DNA of 64,000 nucleotides from JBEBSD01 sp040394475 (GTDB taxonomy: Bacteria; Bacteroidota; Bacteroidia; Cytophagales; Spirosomataceae). Location: assembly GCA_040394475.1 (NCBI GenBank), contig JBEBSD010000003.1:1-64000 (forward strand). The letters run 5' to 3'. Below the pieces are notes generated by a model. That model was not told the DNA's origin and did not search any database. It was given only the letters and a program-made list of their open reading frames with translations. How positions within the stretch are numbered: the first letter of the stretch is position 1; each line of letters opens with the position of its first letter. This document shows, in pieces, positions 1 through 7,761 of this stretch. A program made the position numbers and the translations under genes.

Positions 1-316
1 AATCGCAGCATTAGCGAACTATCGTGGAGCAGGGGCTTTGCTGACCGGAATACTTTGTTGCTGTTTTACGCAAGAAAATAGATGCGTTTTCGTTTGACAG
101 TCAACCATTTAACTAAGTATTGAATCCTGCTTCCCTGAAAAAAACCGTACTTGAATAGGAAACCCTACCTGATAAGGTTTTCCCAGGAAACAGAAATTGG
201 TTGGGTAGCAGGTACCTTACAATAAAGCAAGAAGCTTTCCAAAACTATACAGGTTTGATGAAAATTTACAAACCTGGAGAAATGTAACAGGTTCAATAAC
301 TTTTGTGCTTGTTCCC
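1..316. other. non-coding left edge
   Basis: I see no convincing gene here. Bases 1-81 are open in frame 1 (26 codons, then TAG) and could be the 3' end of a gene lying to the left, but the short translation is not recognisable. An 8-bp inverted repeat (CAGGTTTG at 250-257, CAAACCTG at 269-276) lies just past the end of the leftward sigma gene and might act as a weak terminator, although no clear T-run follows it on that strand. Confidence 0.4.
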
Positions 317-883
317 TTACAACCCTGCCACGAGCAAGAGCAGGGAGTAAAACAGCAGCATTTTTTCTCTGAGAAATTTAACCGATTTATGAATAAGGTT
401 AACGGCTGCCTGGTAGGTGATAGCCATGACCTCGCTGATTTCTTCGTAACTCATTTGCCCGTAGAAGCGCAGGTAAAGGGCTTCCTGCTGGCGCCTGGTA
501 AGCTGCTGAACATAGTACAGCAGGCGTTTCTTCCGGTCGGTCTGGGTTTGTTCCGCAATCAGGGCAGCCTCGTAGCTGAATTCGGGGAATTCGTCTTCTT
601 TCCCCTCAAAAGGACTCATCCGCTGGTCGCGGCTTATCTCGCGGTAAAGCTTGTATTTGAGTGCTTTAAATAAATAACTGCGAACCGACTGTACCGGGGT
701 AATATTGGCTCTTCCTACCCAGAGTTCAAAAAACAGATCCTGCACGCAATCATCCAGAAGCTGGCGGTTACGGACCATTTTTAGTCCGTATTGAAACAAA
801 ACCTTATAATAACGCGTGAACAGTACCTCAAAAGCCTGCTGATCGCCTTCGGAAAAGTTTCGCCATAATGAAAGATCATTCAT
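317..883 (-). CDS. ECF RNA polymerase sigma-70 factor
   Basis: A 188-residue extracytoplasmic-function sigma factor of the kind that Bacteroidota pair with FecR and SusC/SusD. Region 2 is seen at about residues 25-60, with the core-binding motif DDCVQDLFFELW. Region 4 is at about 128-170, with QQEALYLRFYGQMSYEEISE followed by a recognition helix ending in SVKFLREKM. The C-terminus is unusually hydrophobic (FYSLLLLVAGL), which is common in this Bacteroidota subgroup. The gene is divergent from fecR at 1082, with 198 bp between the two starts. It probably directs transcription of the fecR-susC-susD locus next to it when released by FecR. Function is inferred from family and context; the signal is unknown. 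Confidence 0.93.
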   Translation of the reverse strand: MNDLSLWRNFSEGDQQAFEVLFTRYYKVLFQYGLKMVRNRQLLDDCVQDLFFELWVGRANITPVQSVRSYLFKALKYKLYREISRDQRMSPFEGKEDEFPEFSYEAALIAEQTQTDRKKRLLYYVQQLTRRQQEALYLRFYGQMSYEEISEVMAITYQAAVNLIHKSVKFLREKMLLFYSLLLLVAGL

Positions 884-1062
884 GAATTTTCATGTCCTCT
901 GGATAGTAATACAAGTGCCTTCCCTGAACGGGCTATTGGCATCGTATACATTTTAAAGGTAAAAGGTAAGAAAGAAAAAATATAAAAAAAAGTGATTATC
1001 CCGGAAGGTTTCAGGACACTTGGTAATGTAGGCAATTTAATGCCATACGTTTTCCTGATAGA

Positions 1063-1093
1063 AATGACACCTGAAATATAAATGACACCTGAA
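1063..1093 (+). repeat. micro-duplication of the fecR start region
   Basis: The 13-mer AATGACACCTGAA occurs at 1063-1075 and again at 1081-1093. The first copy opens a five-codon reading frame (MTPEI, stop TAA at 1079-1081), and its stop abuts the ATG at 1082 that starts fecR (MTPEE...). The second ATG is therefore the real start. The mini-ORF may affect translation of fecR by re-initiation or may simply be a replication-slippage relic. Confidence 0.6.
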
Positions 1094-2065
1094 GAACTAT
1101 TAACGGACGACTCTTTTTTGGCCTGGTATTTTGAAACGGACCCCAGGAAGGTTAAGGAATGGGAATTAAAACTGGAAGCGGATGCTTCGCTCAGAGCGGT
1201 AGCCGACGACGCCGTAAAGGTGCTCGAAGCGCTTGCTTCAGGCGAAGAGGAAGTATCCGACAGGCAGCTCCGGCGGGCAAAGGAACAACTGATCGGGAGA
1301 ATCAACAGTGCAGAGCCGGGCAGGAAGTATGCCGGACAATGGAATTTTACCCGCTACCGCTGGGGAGCTATCGCCGCTGCCGTTTCCCTGGTGATCGCTT
1401 CCGTGTATTTCTGGATGCCGGCGGAAACCGCTGCCGTGACGTACCGGACGGGAGAGCGCGAATCGAAACGTATCGAGTTGGCAGACGGTTCGGTAGTCAA
1501 TCTGAATGCACAATCTGTCTTGCGCCTTTCCGATTTCGAAAAGAACGACCAGCCGCGGGAAGTATGGCTGGAAGGAGAAGCTTATTTTGACGTAAAGAAA
1601 CTCCCCACCCAACGGGCCTTTATCGTACACAGCGGTGAGCTCGACGTGGAGGTATTGGGAACCGAGTTCAATGTCAGGAAACAGAAGGAGCGGACAGAAG
1701 TCGTGCTTGCTTCCGGTACCGTACAGTTGTCATCGGTAGCCATGGAAACCGTTGTAATGAAGCCGGGTGAACTGGTTGCGTTCAGCAACGTTTCCAAAAC
1801 ATTCAGCAAACGCGACGTAAACCCTGAGGTATATACTGCGTGGAAGGAGGGGAAAATTGTTTTTGAAAATGCCATGCTCCCGGAAATTGTAGAGATTCTT
1901 ACCGACCGGTACGGAATGGAGGTGGAAGTAGAAAAGGACAGCGAGCTGGGCCAGTTCAACGGCGTCTTTCCTGCAGACCGTCCGGACGTCTTATTAAAGG
2001 CACTCGAAAAAACATATGAATCGAAAATAGAAGTAAGAAACGGCAAAGTATTCCTGCGAAAATAA
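1082..2065 (+). CDS. FecR family anti-sigma / sigma-regulator
   Basis: A 327-residue inner-membrane FecR protein that transmits an outer-membrane signal to the neighbouring ECF sigma factor. Order of parts: a cytoplasmic N-terminal region of about 90 residues that would bind sigma; one membrane helix around residues 95-115 (RWGAIAAAVSLVIASVYFW); a periplasmic FecR domain containing IELADGSVVNLNAQSVLRL and WLEGEAYFDV; and a C-terminal DUF4974-like domain from about residue 255 (FENAMLPEIVEILTDRYGME). Length is normal for the family. The sigma gene lies divergently upstream and susC starts 55 bp downstream, so the trio forms a classic Sus-type regulatory unit. The start at 1082 is chosen because the ATG at 1064 runs into a stop after five codons. 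Confidence 0.93.
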   Translation: MTPEELLTDDSFLAWYFETDPRKVKEWELKLEADASLRAVADDAVKVLEALASGEEEVSDRQLRRAKEQLIGRINSAEPGRKYAGQWNFTRYRWGAIAAAVSLVIASVYFWMPAETAAVTYRTGERESKRIELADGSVVNLNAQSVLRLSDFEKNDQPREVWLEGEAYFDVKKLPTQRAFIVHSGELDVEVLGTEFNVRKQKERTEVVLASGTVQLSSVAMETVVMKPGELVAFSNVSKTFSKRDVNPEVYTAWKEGKIVFENAMLPEIVEILTDRYGMEVEVEKDSELGQFNGVFPADRPDVLLKALEKTYESKIEVRNGKVFLRK

Positions 2066-2120
2066 GTATGAAAAATGAACCTGTATACTGTAAAATCCTG
2101 AATCTCAAACCATTCGAAAT

Positions 2121-5100
2121 ATGAAAAAGAATACATCTCCTCCGGTTCCGGTCTTAAAGGTGTTGCTGCTGACGCTGCTGTGTTGTTGTTCCCTGAGTGT
2201 GAGCGCGCAGTTAATGGCATCAGCACAGACCCTGGCCCAGCAAAAAAATAAGACAACCAATCCCGCAGCAGTCAAGTCGCTGAAGTCGGTGCTTCAGGAA
2301 CTGGAGACACGGTACCAGATTTCATTTTCGTACGATCGTCGTACGGTGGACAATAAACTGGTGGATTATGGCAATCTGAAGTTTAATTCCCTGCGTAAAG
2401 AACTTGACTATATTTCCCGGTTGCTCAATCTGCGTTATGAAAAGCTGGATTCAAAGGTTTATCTGCTGATTCCCTCAGAACCGGCAGATAAGCTTCTGAA
2501 CCAGCAACTGGAAACACATCCGCAGCTTCCGGAAGAAGCGGGGGAAGCACCAGTCCGCCACGTTTCTGTCTTTTCCGCTGAACTACAGCTTCCGCAAGCA
2601 GACCCGGTCCAGGTGATCACCGGAAGGGTGACCTCGAAGGCTGACGGCATTGCGTTGCCGGGAGTAAACATAATTGTAAAAGGAACGCAGGTGGGGACTT
2701 CAACCGGTAATGACGGCCGGTTTTCACTGGAGGTAACAGCTGCTAACCCGGTGCTGGTCTTTTCCTATATCGGGTTTGAAACAAGAGAAATAGCTATCGG
2801 AAACCGGACCTCCCTGGAGGTGGAACTGAATGAAAGTGTGGAGGTGCTGAAAGAGGCGGTGGTAACGGCGCTTGGTATCAAGCGGGAGAAAAGGTCGCTC
2901 GGCTATTCGGTAGGGAATGTGGAAGGAGAGGCGCTCACGCAGACCCCTCAGAACAATGTGCTGAATTCACTCGCCGGAAAGGTTGCCGGTGTACAAATCT
3001 CGCAAATGGGAGGGGGCGTCGGCTCATCGGTCAGCATGGTTATTCGTGGGGCGAATTCGCTGAACAGCGATAACCAGCCCCTTTTCGTGATCGACGGGGT
3101 GCCGGTGGCTAACCGCATGGGCAACGGGTTTGCGGGGGCAGATATGGGCAACCCGATATCGGATATCAACCCGAACGACATCGCCAATGTCTCCATTCTG
3201 AAAGGTCCCAGTGCGGCGGCACTGTACGGATCCCGGGCAGGAAACGGCGTCGTGCTGATCACTACGAAATCAGGGGCCGGCGGGAAAAAAGGGATCGGCG
3301 TGTCGCTCAATACGGCGGTGGTATTCGATATGCCGCTGGAATATGCGAAGGTCCAGAACAAATTCGGATCGGGAAAAACTGGGGCCCATGTACTGGAAGA
3401 GGCTGAAAACGAAAGCTGGGGGGCGGAACTCGATGCCGGTGAAATGTGGGCGCTGTGGAACAGCAATGGTGAAAAAGTGCCTTTGGTATCGTATCCCGAC
3501 CGTTTCAAGGATTTTTTCCGGACCGGTGTAACCAACACCAATAACGTCGCCGTAAACGGGAACTATGAAAAAGGCAATTTCCGGCTGGCAGTAGGAAATA
3601 TGGAAAATAGGGGGATAGTCCCCAATACCGATCTTTCACGGCTCACGTTGTCACTGAATACGATGTACAACTTAACGGATAAGCTGCGGGCATCGGTCAA
3701 TTTTAATGTAACCGAGTCGGGCTCGGAAAACAGGCCGCTGATTGACGCCAGTCGCAATGATCCCGTCAGGAGCATCTACGAAACCGGTGCGCAGGTGGAT
3801 ATCAACGACCTGAGAGATTACTGGCTTCCGGGACTGGAGGGGATCGAACAACGGAAGTATAAGGAGAAGCAGAATAACCCCTTTTTCCTGGTGTATGAAA
3901 ACCCTACTGGTTTTCAGCGCGACCGGACGGTCAGCAAGGTCCAGCTGGATTACGATATTACCAGTGATTTCTCAATAACCGGACGTTACTCCAGAGATAC
4001 CTATGAAGAAATCCTGGAAGCTAAAAAAGCCTTCAACAACTTTGAAAGCATCAATGGCGCGTACGAGATTTCTAATAATTACCGGAAGGAAACTAATATG
4101 GACCTGATACTGGCTTATAAGAAAACCTTCAACGAGGATTGGAACCTGAGCGCCATGGCGGGGGTTAACCGGCTGTACCAATATAGCCGCTCCCTTTATA
4201 ATGCTACATCCGGACTGGTAATTCCCGGCCTTTACACGATCGGGAACGGTGCACCGGGTACGATCACCAATGTCAGCAGCCTGTCGGAGAAACTGCTGTA
4301 TGGCGTTTACGGATCGGCCTCACTGGGTTTCAAAGACATGGTGTACCTGGATCTCACCGCCCGTAACGACTGGACCAGTACGTTGAAAAAAGGGAACAAC
4401 TCTTATTTTTATCCTTCAGCTTCCCTCAGTGTGTTACTGTCTGAAATGATGGATGTGCCCCGTTGGGTTGATTTCGCCAAAGTGCGGGCAGGCTACGCGC
4501 AGGTAGGTAACGATGTAGGACCTTACAGCCTGGTGCAGACGTATGCTACTGCAATGGACTGGGGGGCTGCCAAACGGATGTTTATGGGCGGAACACTCCG
4601 GAACCCGAACCTCAAGCCGGAGATTTCTACCTCCTATGAAATTGGCTTTGATGTGAGGCTCCTCAATAACCGGTTGGGGCTGGAAGCTACCTACTATGAA
4701 CGGGGAAATAAAAACCAGATATTGGCAATCAATACTCCTATCGAATCAGGGGCCAGCAGCAAGCAGATTAATGCCGGACTGGTGCAGAGCAAGGGTTTTG
4801 AACTGAGTATTGTAACGACGCCGGTAAAAAATGATAACTTTACCTGGGATATGAACTTTACCCTGACCCGTAACCGGACTTACATTAAAGAATTGGCCGA
4901 AGGTATTAAATACTTTAATTTCACCTCTTACAGCGGCGCAGAAATCAGGACGTATGAAGGCGGGCAGGTTGGTGACATTTACATGGCGCCCATGTTGACC
5001 GTCAAAGACGCGGCCTCCCCGTATTTCGGATACCCGATCGTGACCACCGGCGGGTTGTACCAAACCGATAACGATGTGAATAACCTGGTGAAAATCGGAA

Positions 5101-5819
5101 ACTTTAATCATAATATCATGGTGGGGATCCAGCCGTCGGTGACCTACAAGAACTTTACCCTTTTTGCCAATATCGACTGGCGCCAGGGCGGATCCTTTTA
5201 TTCCAATACCATGATGTTCATGGGGAATAACGGCCAGTTGGAAGAGACACTTTCAGGTGTCGCCTATGATCCCAACCGCAGCCTTCCCGAGCAGATAAAG
5301 GAAAATCCGGAAATGTACCTGGGAAACTGGGTAGGAGGCCGTAATGGCGCCTATGGTGGTTTTGCATGGCCGGAAGGGAGCCCGGAAGCAGGAGTACGCC
5401 TCCAGGATGCCAGTCTGAACCCGGGAGTGTTCGCAACAAAAGATGCGGCCGGGAATACGGTTTATATGGAAAACCTCGGCGGAGCAGGGAGCAAGTGGCT
5501 GGATCCGTTCAGTGCCTACCGGTACGCGCACCGCCCGTTCCCCGATCGTAACCTCTACAGTGCTACTTATGTGAAACTACGGGAAATTTCAATCACCTAC
5601 CACCTGCCCAAAGCGTTTGTCAATCGCATGAAGCTACAGAATGCATCGATAGGGGTCGTAGGAAATAACTTGTTCATGTGGACCAAGGCCGGAATCGACG
5701 GACTGGATCCCGAAAGAGCTTTCAGACAAAACGGCAGCAGCTGGTCGCAGGGCGTCGAGTACTACAATGTGATGCCATGGACGGGCTCGGTGGGGTTCAA
5801 ACTGAATGTGGATTTCTAA
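2121..5819 (+). CDS. SusC/RagA family TonB-linked outer-membrane protein
   Basis: A 1232-residue TonB-dependent outer-membrane transporter that would import an oligosaccharide bound by the SusD partner. A signal peptide spans about residues 1-30 (cleavage near SVSAQ). An STN domain follows at about 50-118 (VKSLKSVLQELETRYQISFS), the hallmark of transporters that signal through FecR. A CarboxypepD_reg-like domain starts near 165 (VITGRVTSKADGIALPGVNI), the plug domain covers about 250-385 (ILKGPSAAALYGSRAGNGVV), and the rest is beta-barrel ending in the C-terminal aromatic F. It lies 55 bp after fecR and 86 bp before susD. The STN domain plus sigma/FecR neighbours say this transporter also senses its substrate. 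The substrate is not evident. Confidence 0.95.
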   Translation: MKKNTSPPVPVLKVLLLTLLCCCSLSVSAQLMASAQTLAQQKNKTTNPAAVKSLKSVLQELETRYQISFSYDRRTVDNKLVDYGNLKFNSLRKELDYISRLLNLRYEKLDSKVYLLIPSEPADKLLNQQLETHPQLPEEAGEAPVRHVSVFSAELQLPQADPVQVITGRVTSKADGIALPGVNIIVKGTQVGTSTGNDGRFSLEVTAANPVLVFSYIGFETREIAIGNRTSLEVELNESVEVLKEAVVTALGIKREKRSLGYSVGNVEGEALTQTPQNNVLNSLAGKVAGVQISQMGGGVGSSVSMVIRGANSLNSDNQPLFVIDGVPVANRMGNGFAGADMGNPISDINPNDIANVSILKGPSAAALYGSRAGNGVVLITTKSGAGGKKGIGVSLNTAVVFDMPLEYAKVQNKFGSGKTGAHVLEEAENESWGAELDAGEMWALWNSNGEKVPLVSYPDRFKDFFRTGVTNTNNVAVNGNYEKGNFRLAVGNMENRGIVPNTDLSRLTLSLNTMYNLTDKLRASVNFNVTESGSENRPLIDASRNDPVRSIYETGAQVDINDLRDYWLPGLEGIEQRKYKEKQNNPFFLVYENPTGFQRDRTVSKVQLDYDITSDFSITGRYSRDTYEEILEAKKAFNNFESINGAYEISNNYRKETNMDLILAYKKTFNEDWNLSAMAGVNRLYQYSRSLYNATSGLVIPGLYTIGNGAPGTITNVSSLSEKLLYGVYGSASLGFKDMVYLDLTARNDWTSTLKKGNNSYFYPSASLSVLLSEMMDVPRWVDFAKVRAGYAQVGNDVGPYSLVQTYATAMDWGAAKRMFMGGTLRNPNLKPEISTSYEIGFDVRLLNNRLGLEATYYERGNKNQILAINTPIESGASSKQINAGLVQSKGFELSIVTTPVKNDNFTWDMNFTLTRNRTYIKELAEGIKYFNFTSYSGAEIRTYEGGQVGDIYMAPMLTVKDAASPYFGYPIVTTGGLYQTDNDVNNLVKIGNFNHNIMVGIQPSVTYKNFTLFANIDWRQGGSFYSNTMMFMGNNGQLEETLSGVAYDPNRSLPEQIKENPEMYLGNWVGGRNGAYGGFAWPEGSPEAGVRLQDASLNPGVFATKDAAGNTVYMENLGGAGSKWLDPFSAYRYAHRPFPDRNLYSATYVKLREISITYHLPKAFVNRMKLQNASIGVVGNNLFMWTKAGIDGLDPERAFRQNGSSWSQGVEYYNVMPWTGSVGFKLNVDF

Positions 5820-5820
5820 T

Positions 5821-5855
5821 TAAGGTATGAGGTTCTAGGTCATAGGTTTTAGGTG
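5821..5855 (+). repeat. short heptanucleotide array after susC
   Basis: Starting two bases after the susC stop, five consecutive 7-mers fit the pattern NNAGGTN: TAAGGTA, TGAGGTT, CTAGGTC, ATAGGTT, TTAGGTG. The exact 7-bp phase matches the period of the larger arrays at 17772, 20447 and 30756, although the heptamer itself differs. Confidence 0.6.
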
Positions 5856-5876
5856 ATCTAACGTCGTAAGTTTATA

Positions 5877-5899
5877 AAAATCAATTAGTTGTAAATTTT
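5877..5899 (+). promoter_or_regulatory. 23-bp leader element shared with the gene at 17721
   Basis: The 23 bases ending in GTAAATTTT sit 6 nt before the susD start codon. The identical 23 bases occur on the minus strand at 17728-17750, again ending exactly 6 nt before an ATG. The core is AATCAATTAGTTG followed by TAAATTTT. The AT-rich TAAATTTTG in this copy is close to the Bacteroidota -7 box. It could be a leader, a promoter or a translation-enhancing element; which of these is not decided by sequence. Confidence 0.5.
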
Positions 5900-5905
5900 G
5901 CACAA

Positions 5906-7576
5906 ATGAGAGCTAACAAAATTATTTATTCAATAGCCGGGACCTTGTGCTTGTTCTTTACCTCCTGTGAGGACTTGACCAAGCTCAACAAAAACCCGAA
6001 CAACCCGGAGGAGGTTTCCTCCAATTACATCATGACATACGTCTTGACCACTACGGGAAAAACCTTGTTTAACCTGGGGAGAGACGGCTCTAAAATAGGG
6101 GCGGCCATGCAGTACATGCAGGCCGGTACCAACGAAGGGGCGGCGGTGATCAACCAATATGCCTGGACCCAGGAAGGATGGGGCGTCTACTACGAGATCC
6201 TCCGGAATAATCAGTTGGTTTATGAAAACGGCGTACGGGACAACAACCGGATGTTCCAGGCAATTGCGCTGACGATGAAATCGTACGTGTACGGCCTGCT
6301 GACGGACCTTTACGGAGACATTCCTTATTCGGAAGCTCTCCAGGCCGATAATGGCTCCTTTTTTCCGAAATACGATAATCAGGCCGATATTTACAAAGGG
6401 GTACTGATTGACCTGAAGGAGGCCAGCAGCCTGCTGAATAGCCTGGAAGCAAAGGATGCGGTGAGCGCTGCGTCCGACGTGCTGTATAAAGGCGATGCTG
6501 CCAAGTGGAGAAAATTTGCCAATGCATTGCGCTTGCGGTATTGCCTGAGGCTTTCGGCTAAAAGGTCTGAAATGAGTGCGCTCGGGATCGATATTGAGAG
6601 CGAATTCAAGGACGCCAGCGCTGTTTCGTTTACCAGTAACGCCGACGATGCCGCGATCGCCTATTTGGGTACTGCAGGAGATAATTCAGCGCCCGGCGGT
6701 CCGTTTAATTCCTCCAATCCGAATTTGCTGCTGAAACCGGGGAAGCCTTTTGTCGATAAATTGCTGGCGCTGAACGATCCGCGTTTACAGCGCTGGGTGC
6801 AGCCGGTGCAACGGAAATGGGATGCCCATGTGACACAGGAGACAACGGTGACGGTTACCAACTTGTACGGAGAGTCGTACGAGGTGGTGTATGTACCTGC
6901 AAACGCGACGAGCGCAGATACGTCGCTATACGTCGGGCTTCCGATAGGCTTACCGATTACCCAGGCAATTTCCTATAACAAGGGCAACGATGGTACGGCT
7001 TATCACAACGAACGTAACCCTTATATTTCCTTCCTTCATGAACGGTACCGGAAAAACACCGATCCGTATGTACTGATGAACCTGATGACGTATAGTGAAG
7101 TAGAATTTATCCTGGCAGAGGCAGCGCTGACCGGCGGCTTCGGGGCGTCGGATGCTGAAGAGCATTATAAAAAGGCGATCCGTGCCTCCATGGATAAGGC
7201 AGGGGTATTTACCAGCTCCGGCGTCAATTTTGATCAATACTACGCACAGCCCGCGGTTAGCTATACGCAGGCTGCCGACAAACTGGAACGGATCATGGAA
7301 CAAAAGTGGCTTTCTTCCTGGTTCGGGATTCAATCCTGGTTTGATTGGCGGCGCACTGGTTTCCCGGCGCTGAAGGCAGGGGAAGTAGCACAGTACGGGG
7401 ATGCTATTCCTGTTCGTTACATGTACCCCTCCCCGAACCTGGATCCCAGTTATCTGCTCAATTATAATGAAGCGGTAGACCGTCTCGGAGCTACTAATTT
7501 CATCCCTTCAGGGCAGAGCAAGGACCATCCTTATGCCAAAATGTGGGTGCTCCAGGGAACTTCCAAACCTTGGTAG
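5906..7576 (+). CDS. SusD/RagB family glycan-binding lipoprotein (SusD-like_2 type)
   Basis: A 556-residue outer-membrane lipoprotein that caps the SusC barrel and binds the incoming oligosaccharide. A type II signal peptide has the lipobox LFFTSC with the acylated Cys at about residue 20. The mature N-terminus has the sequence DLTKLNKNPNNPEE, typical of the SusD-like_2 subfamily, and helical TPR-like segments follow (for example ALTMKSYVYGLLTDLYGDIP and VEFILAEAALTGGFG). The C-terminal RRTGFPAL and RYMYPSPN segments are also characteristic. It is preceded by a heptamer array and a 23-bp leader element, and is followed by a strong terminator, so it ends the fecR-susC-susD unit. Confidence 0.94.
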   Translation: MRANKIIYSIAGTLCLFFTSCEDLTKLNKNPNNPEEVSSNYIMTYVLTTTGKTLFNLGRDGSKIGAAMQYMQAGTNEGAAVINQYAWTQEGWGVYYEILRNNQLVYENGVRDNNRMFQAIALTMKSYVYGLLTDLYGDIPYSEALQADNGSFFPKYDNQADIYKGVLIDLKEASSLLNSLEAKDAVSAASDVLYKGDAAKWRKFANALRLRYCLRLSAKRSEMSALGIDIESEFKDASAVSFTSNADDAAIAYLGTAGDNSAPGGPFNSSNPNLLLKPGKPFVDKLLALNDPRLQRWVQPVQRKWDAHVTQETTVTVTNLYGESYEVVYVPANATSADTSLYVGLPIGLPITQAISYNKGNDGTAYHNERNPYISFLHERYRKNTDPYVLMNLMTYSEVEFILAEAALTGGFGASDAEEHYKKAIRASMDKAGVFTSSGVNFDQYYAQPAVSYTQAADKLERIMEQKWLSSWFGIQSWFDWRRTGFPALKAGEVAQYGDAIPVRYMYPSPNLDPSYLLNYNEAVDRLGATNFIPSGQSKDHPYAKMWVLQGTSKPW

Positions 7577-7596
7577 TAATTACGGATTAACGATAG

Positions 7597-7635
7597 GGGC
7601 CGCCTGATTCCGATCGGAATCAGGCGGCCCGTTTT
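7597..7635 (+). terminator. rho-independent terminator after susD
   Basis: A perfect 34-bp palindrome (7597-7630; arms of 17 bp beginning GGGCCGCCTGATT) is followed by GTTTTTC. It lies 20 bp after the susD stop and separates the transporter pair from the glycoside-hydrolase gene. Confidence 0.9.
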
Positions 7636-7761
7636 TCTGAACAGCCCTGCCGGAAACCTGCAGGTGCTAAGAAGCTATAGTAAAAAGGTAAATTTTAATA
7701 AGTATTTATTGGAAATTGGAGATAGATTTGAAGTGGAAAAACCCTGTTTAGTTGAAAGCGT

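Noticed and set aside
1..81. Possible 3' end of a gene entering from the left
   Set aside because: Only 26 codons are visible (ending LLLFYARK) and no family can be recognised with confidence; a transposase end was considered but not supported.
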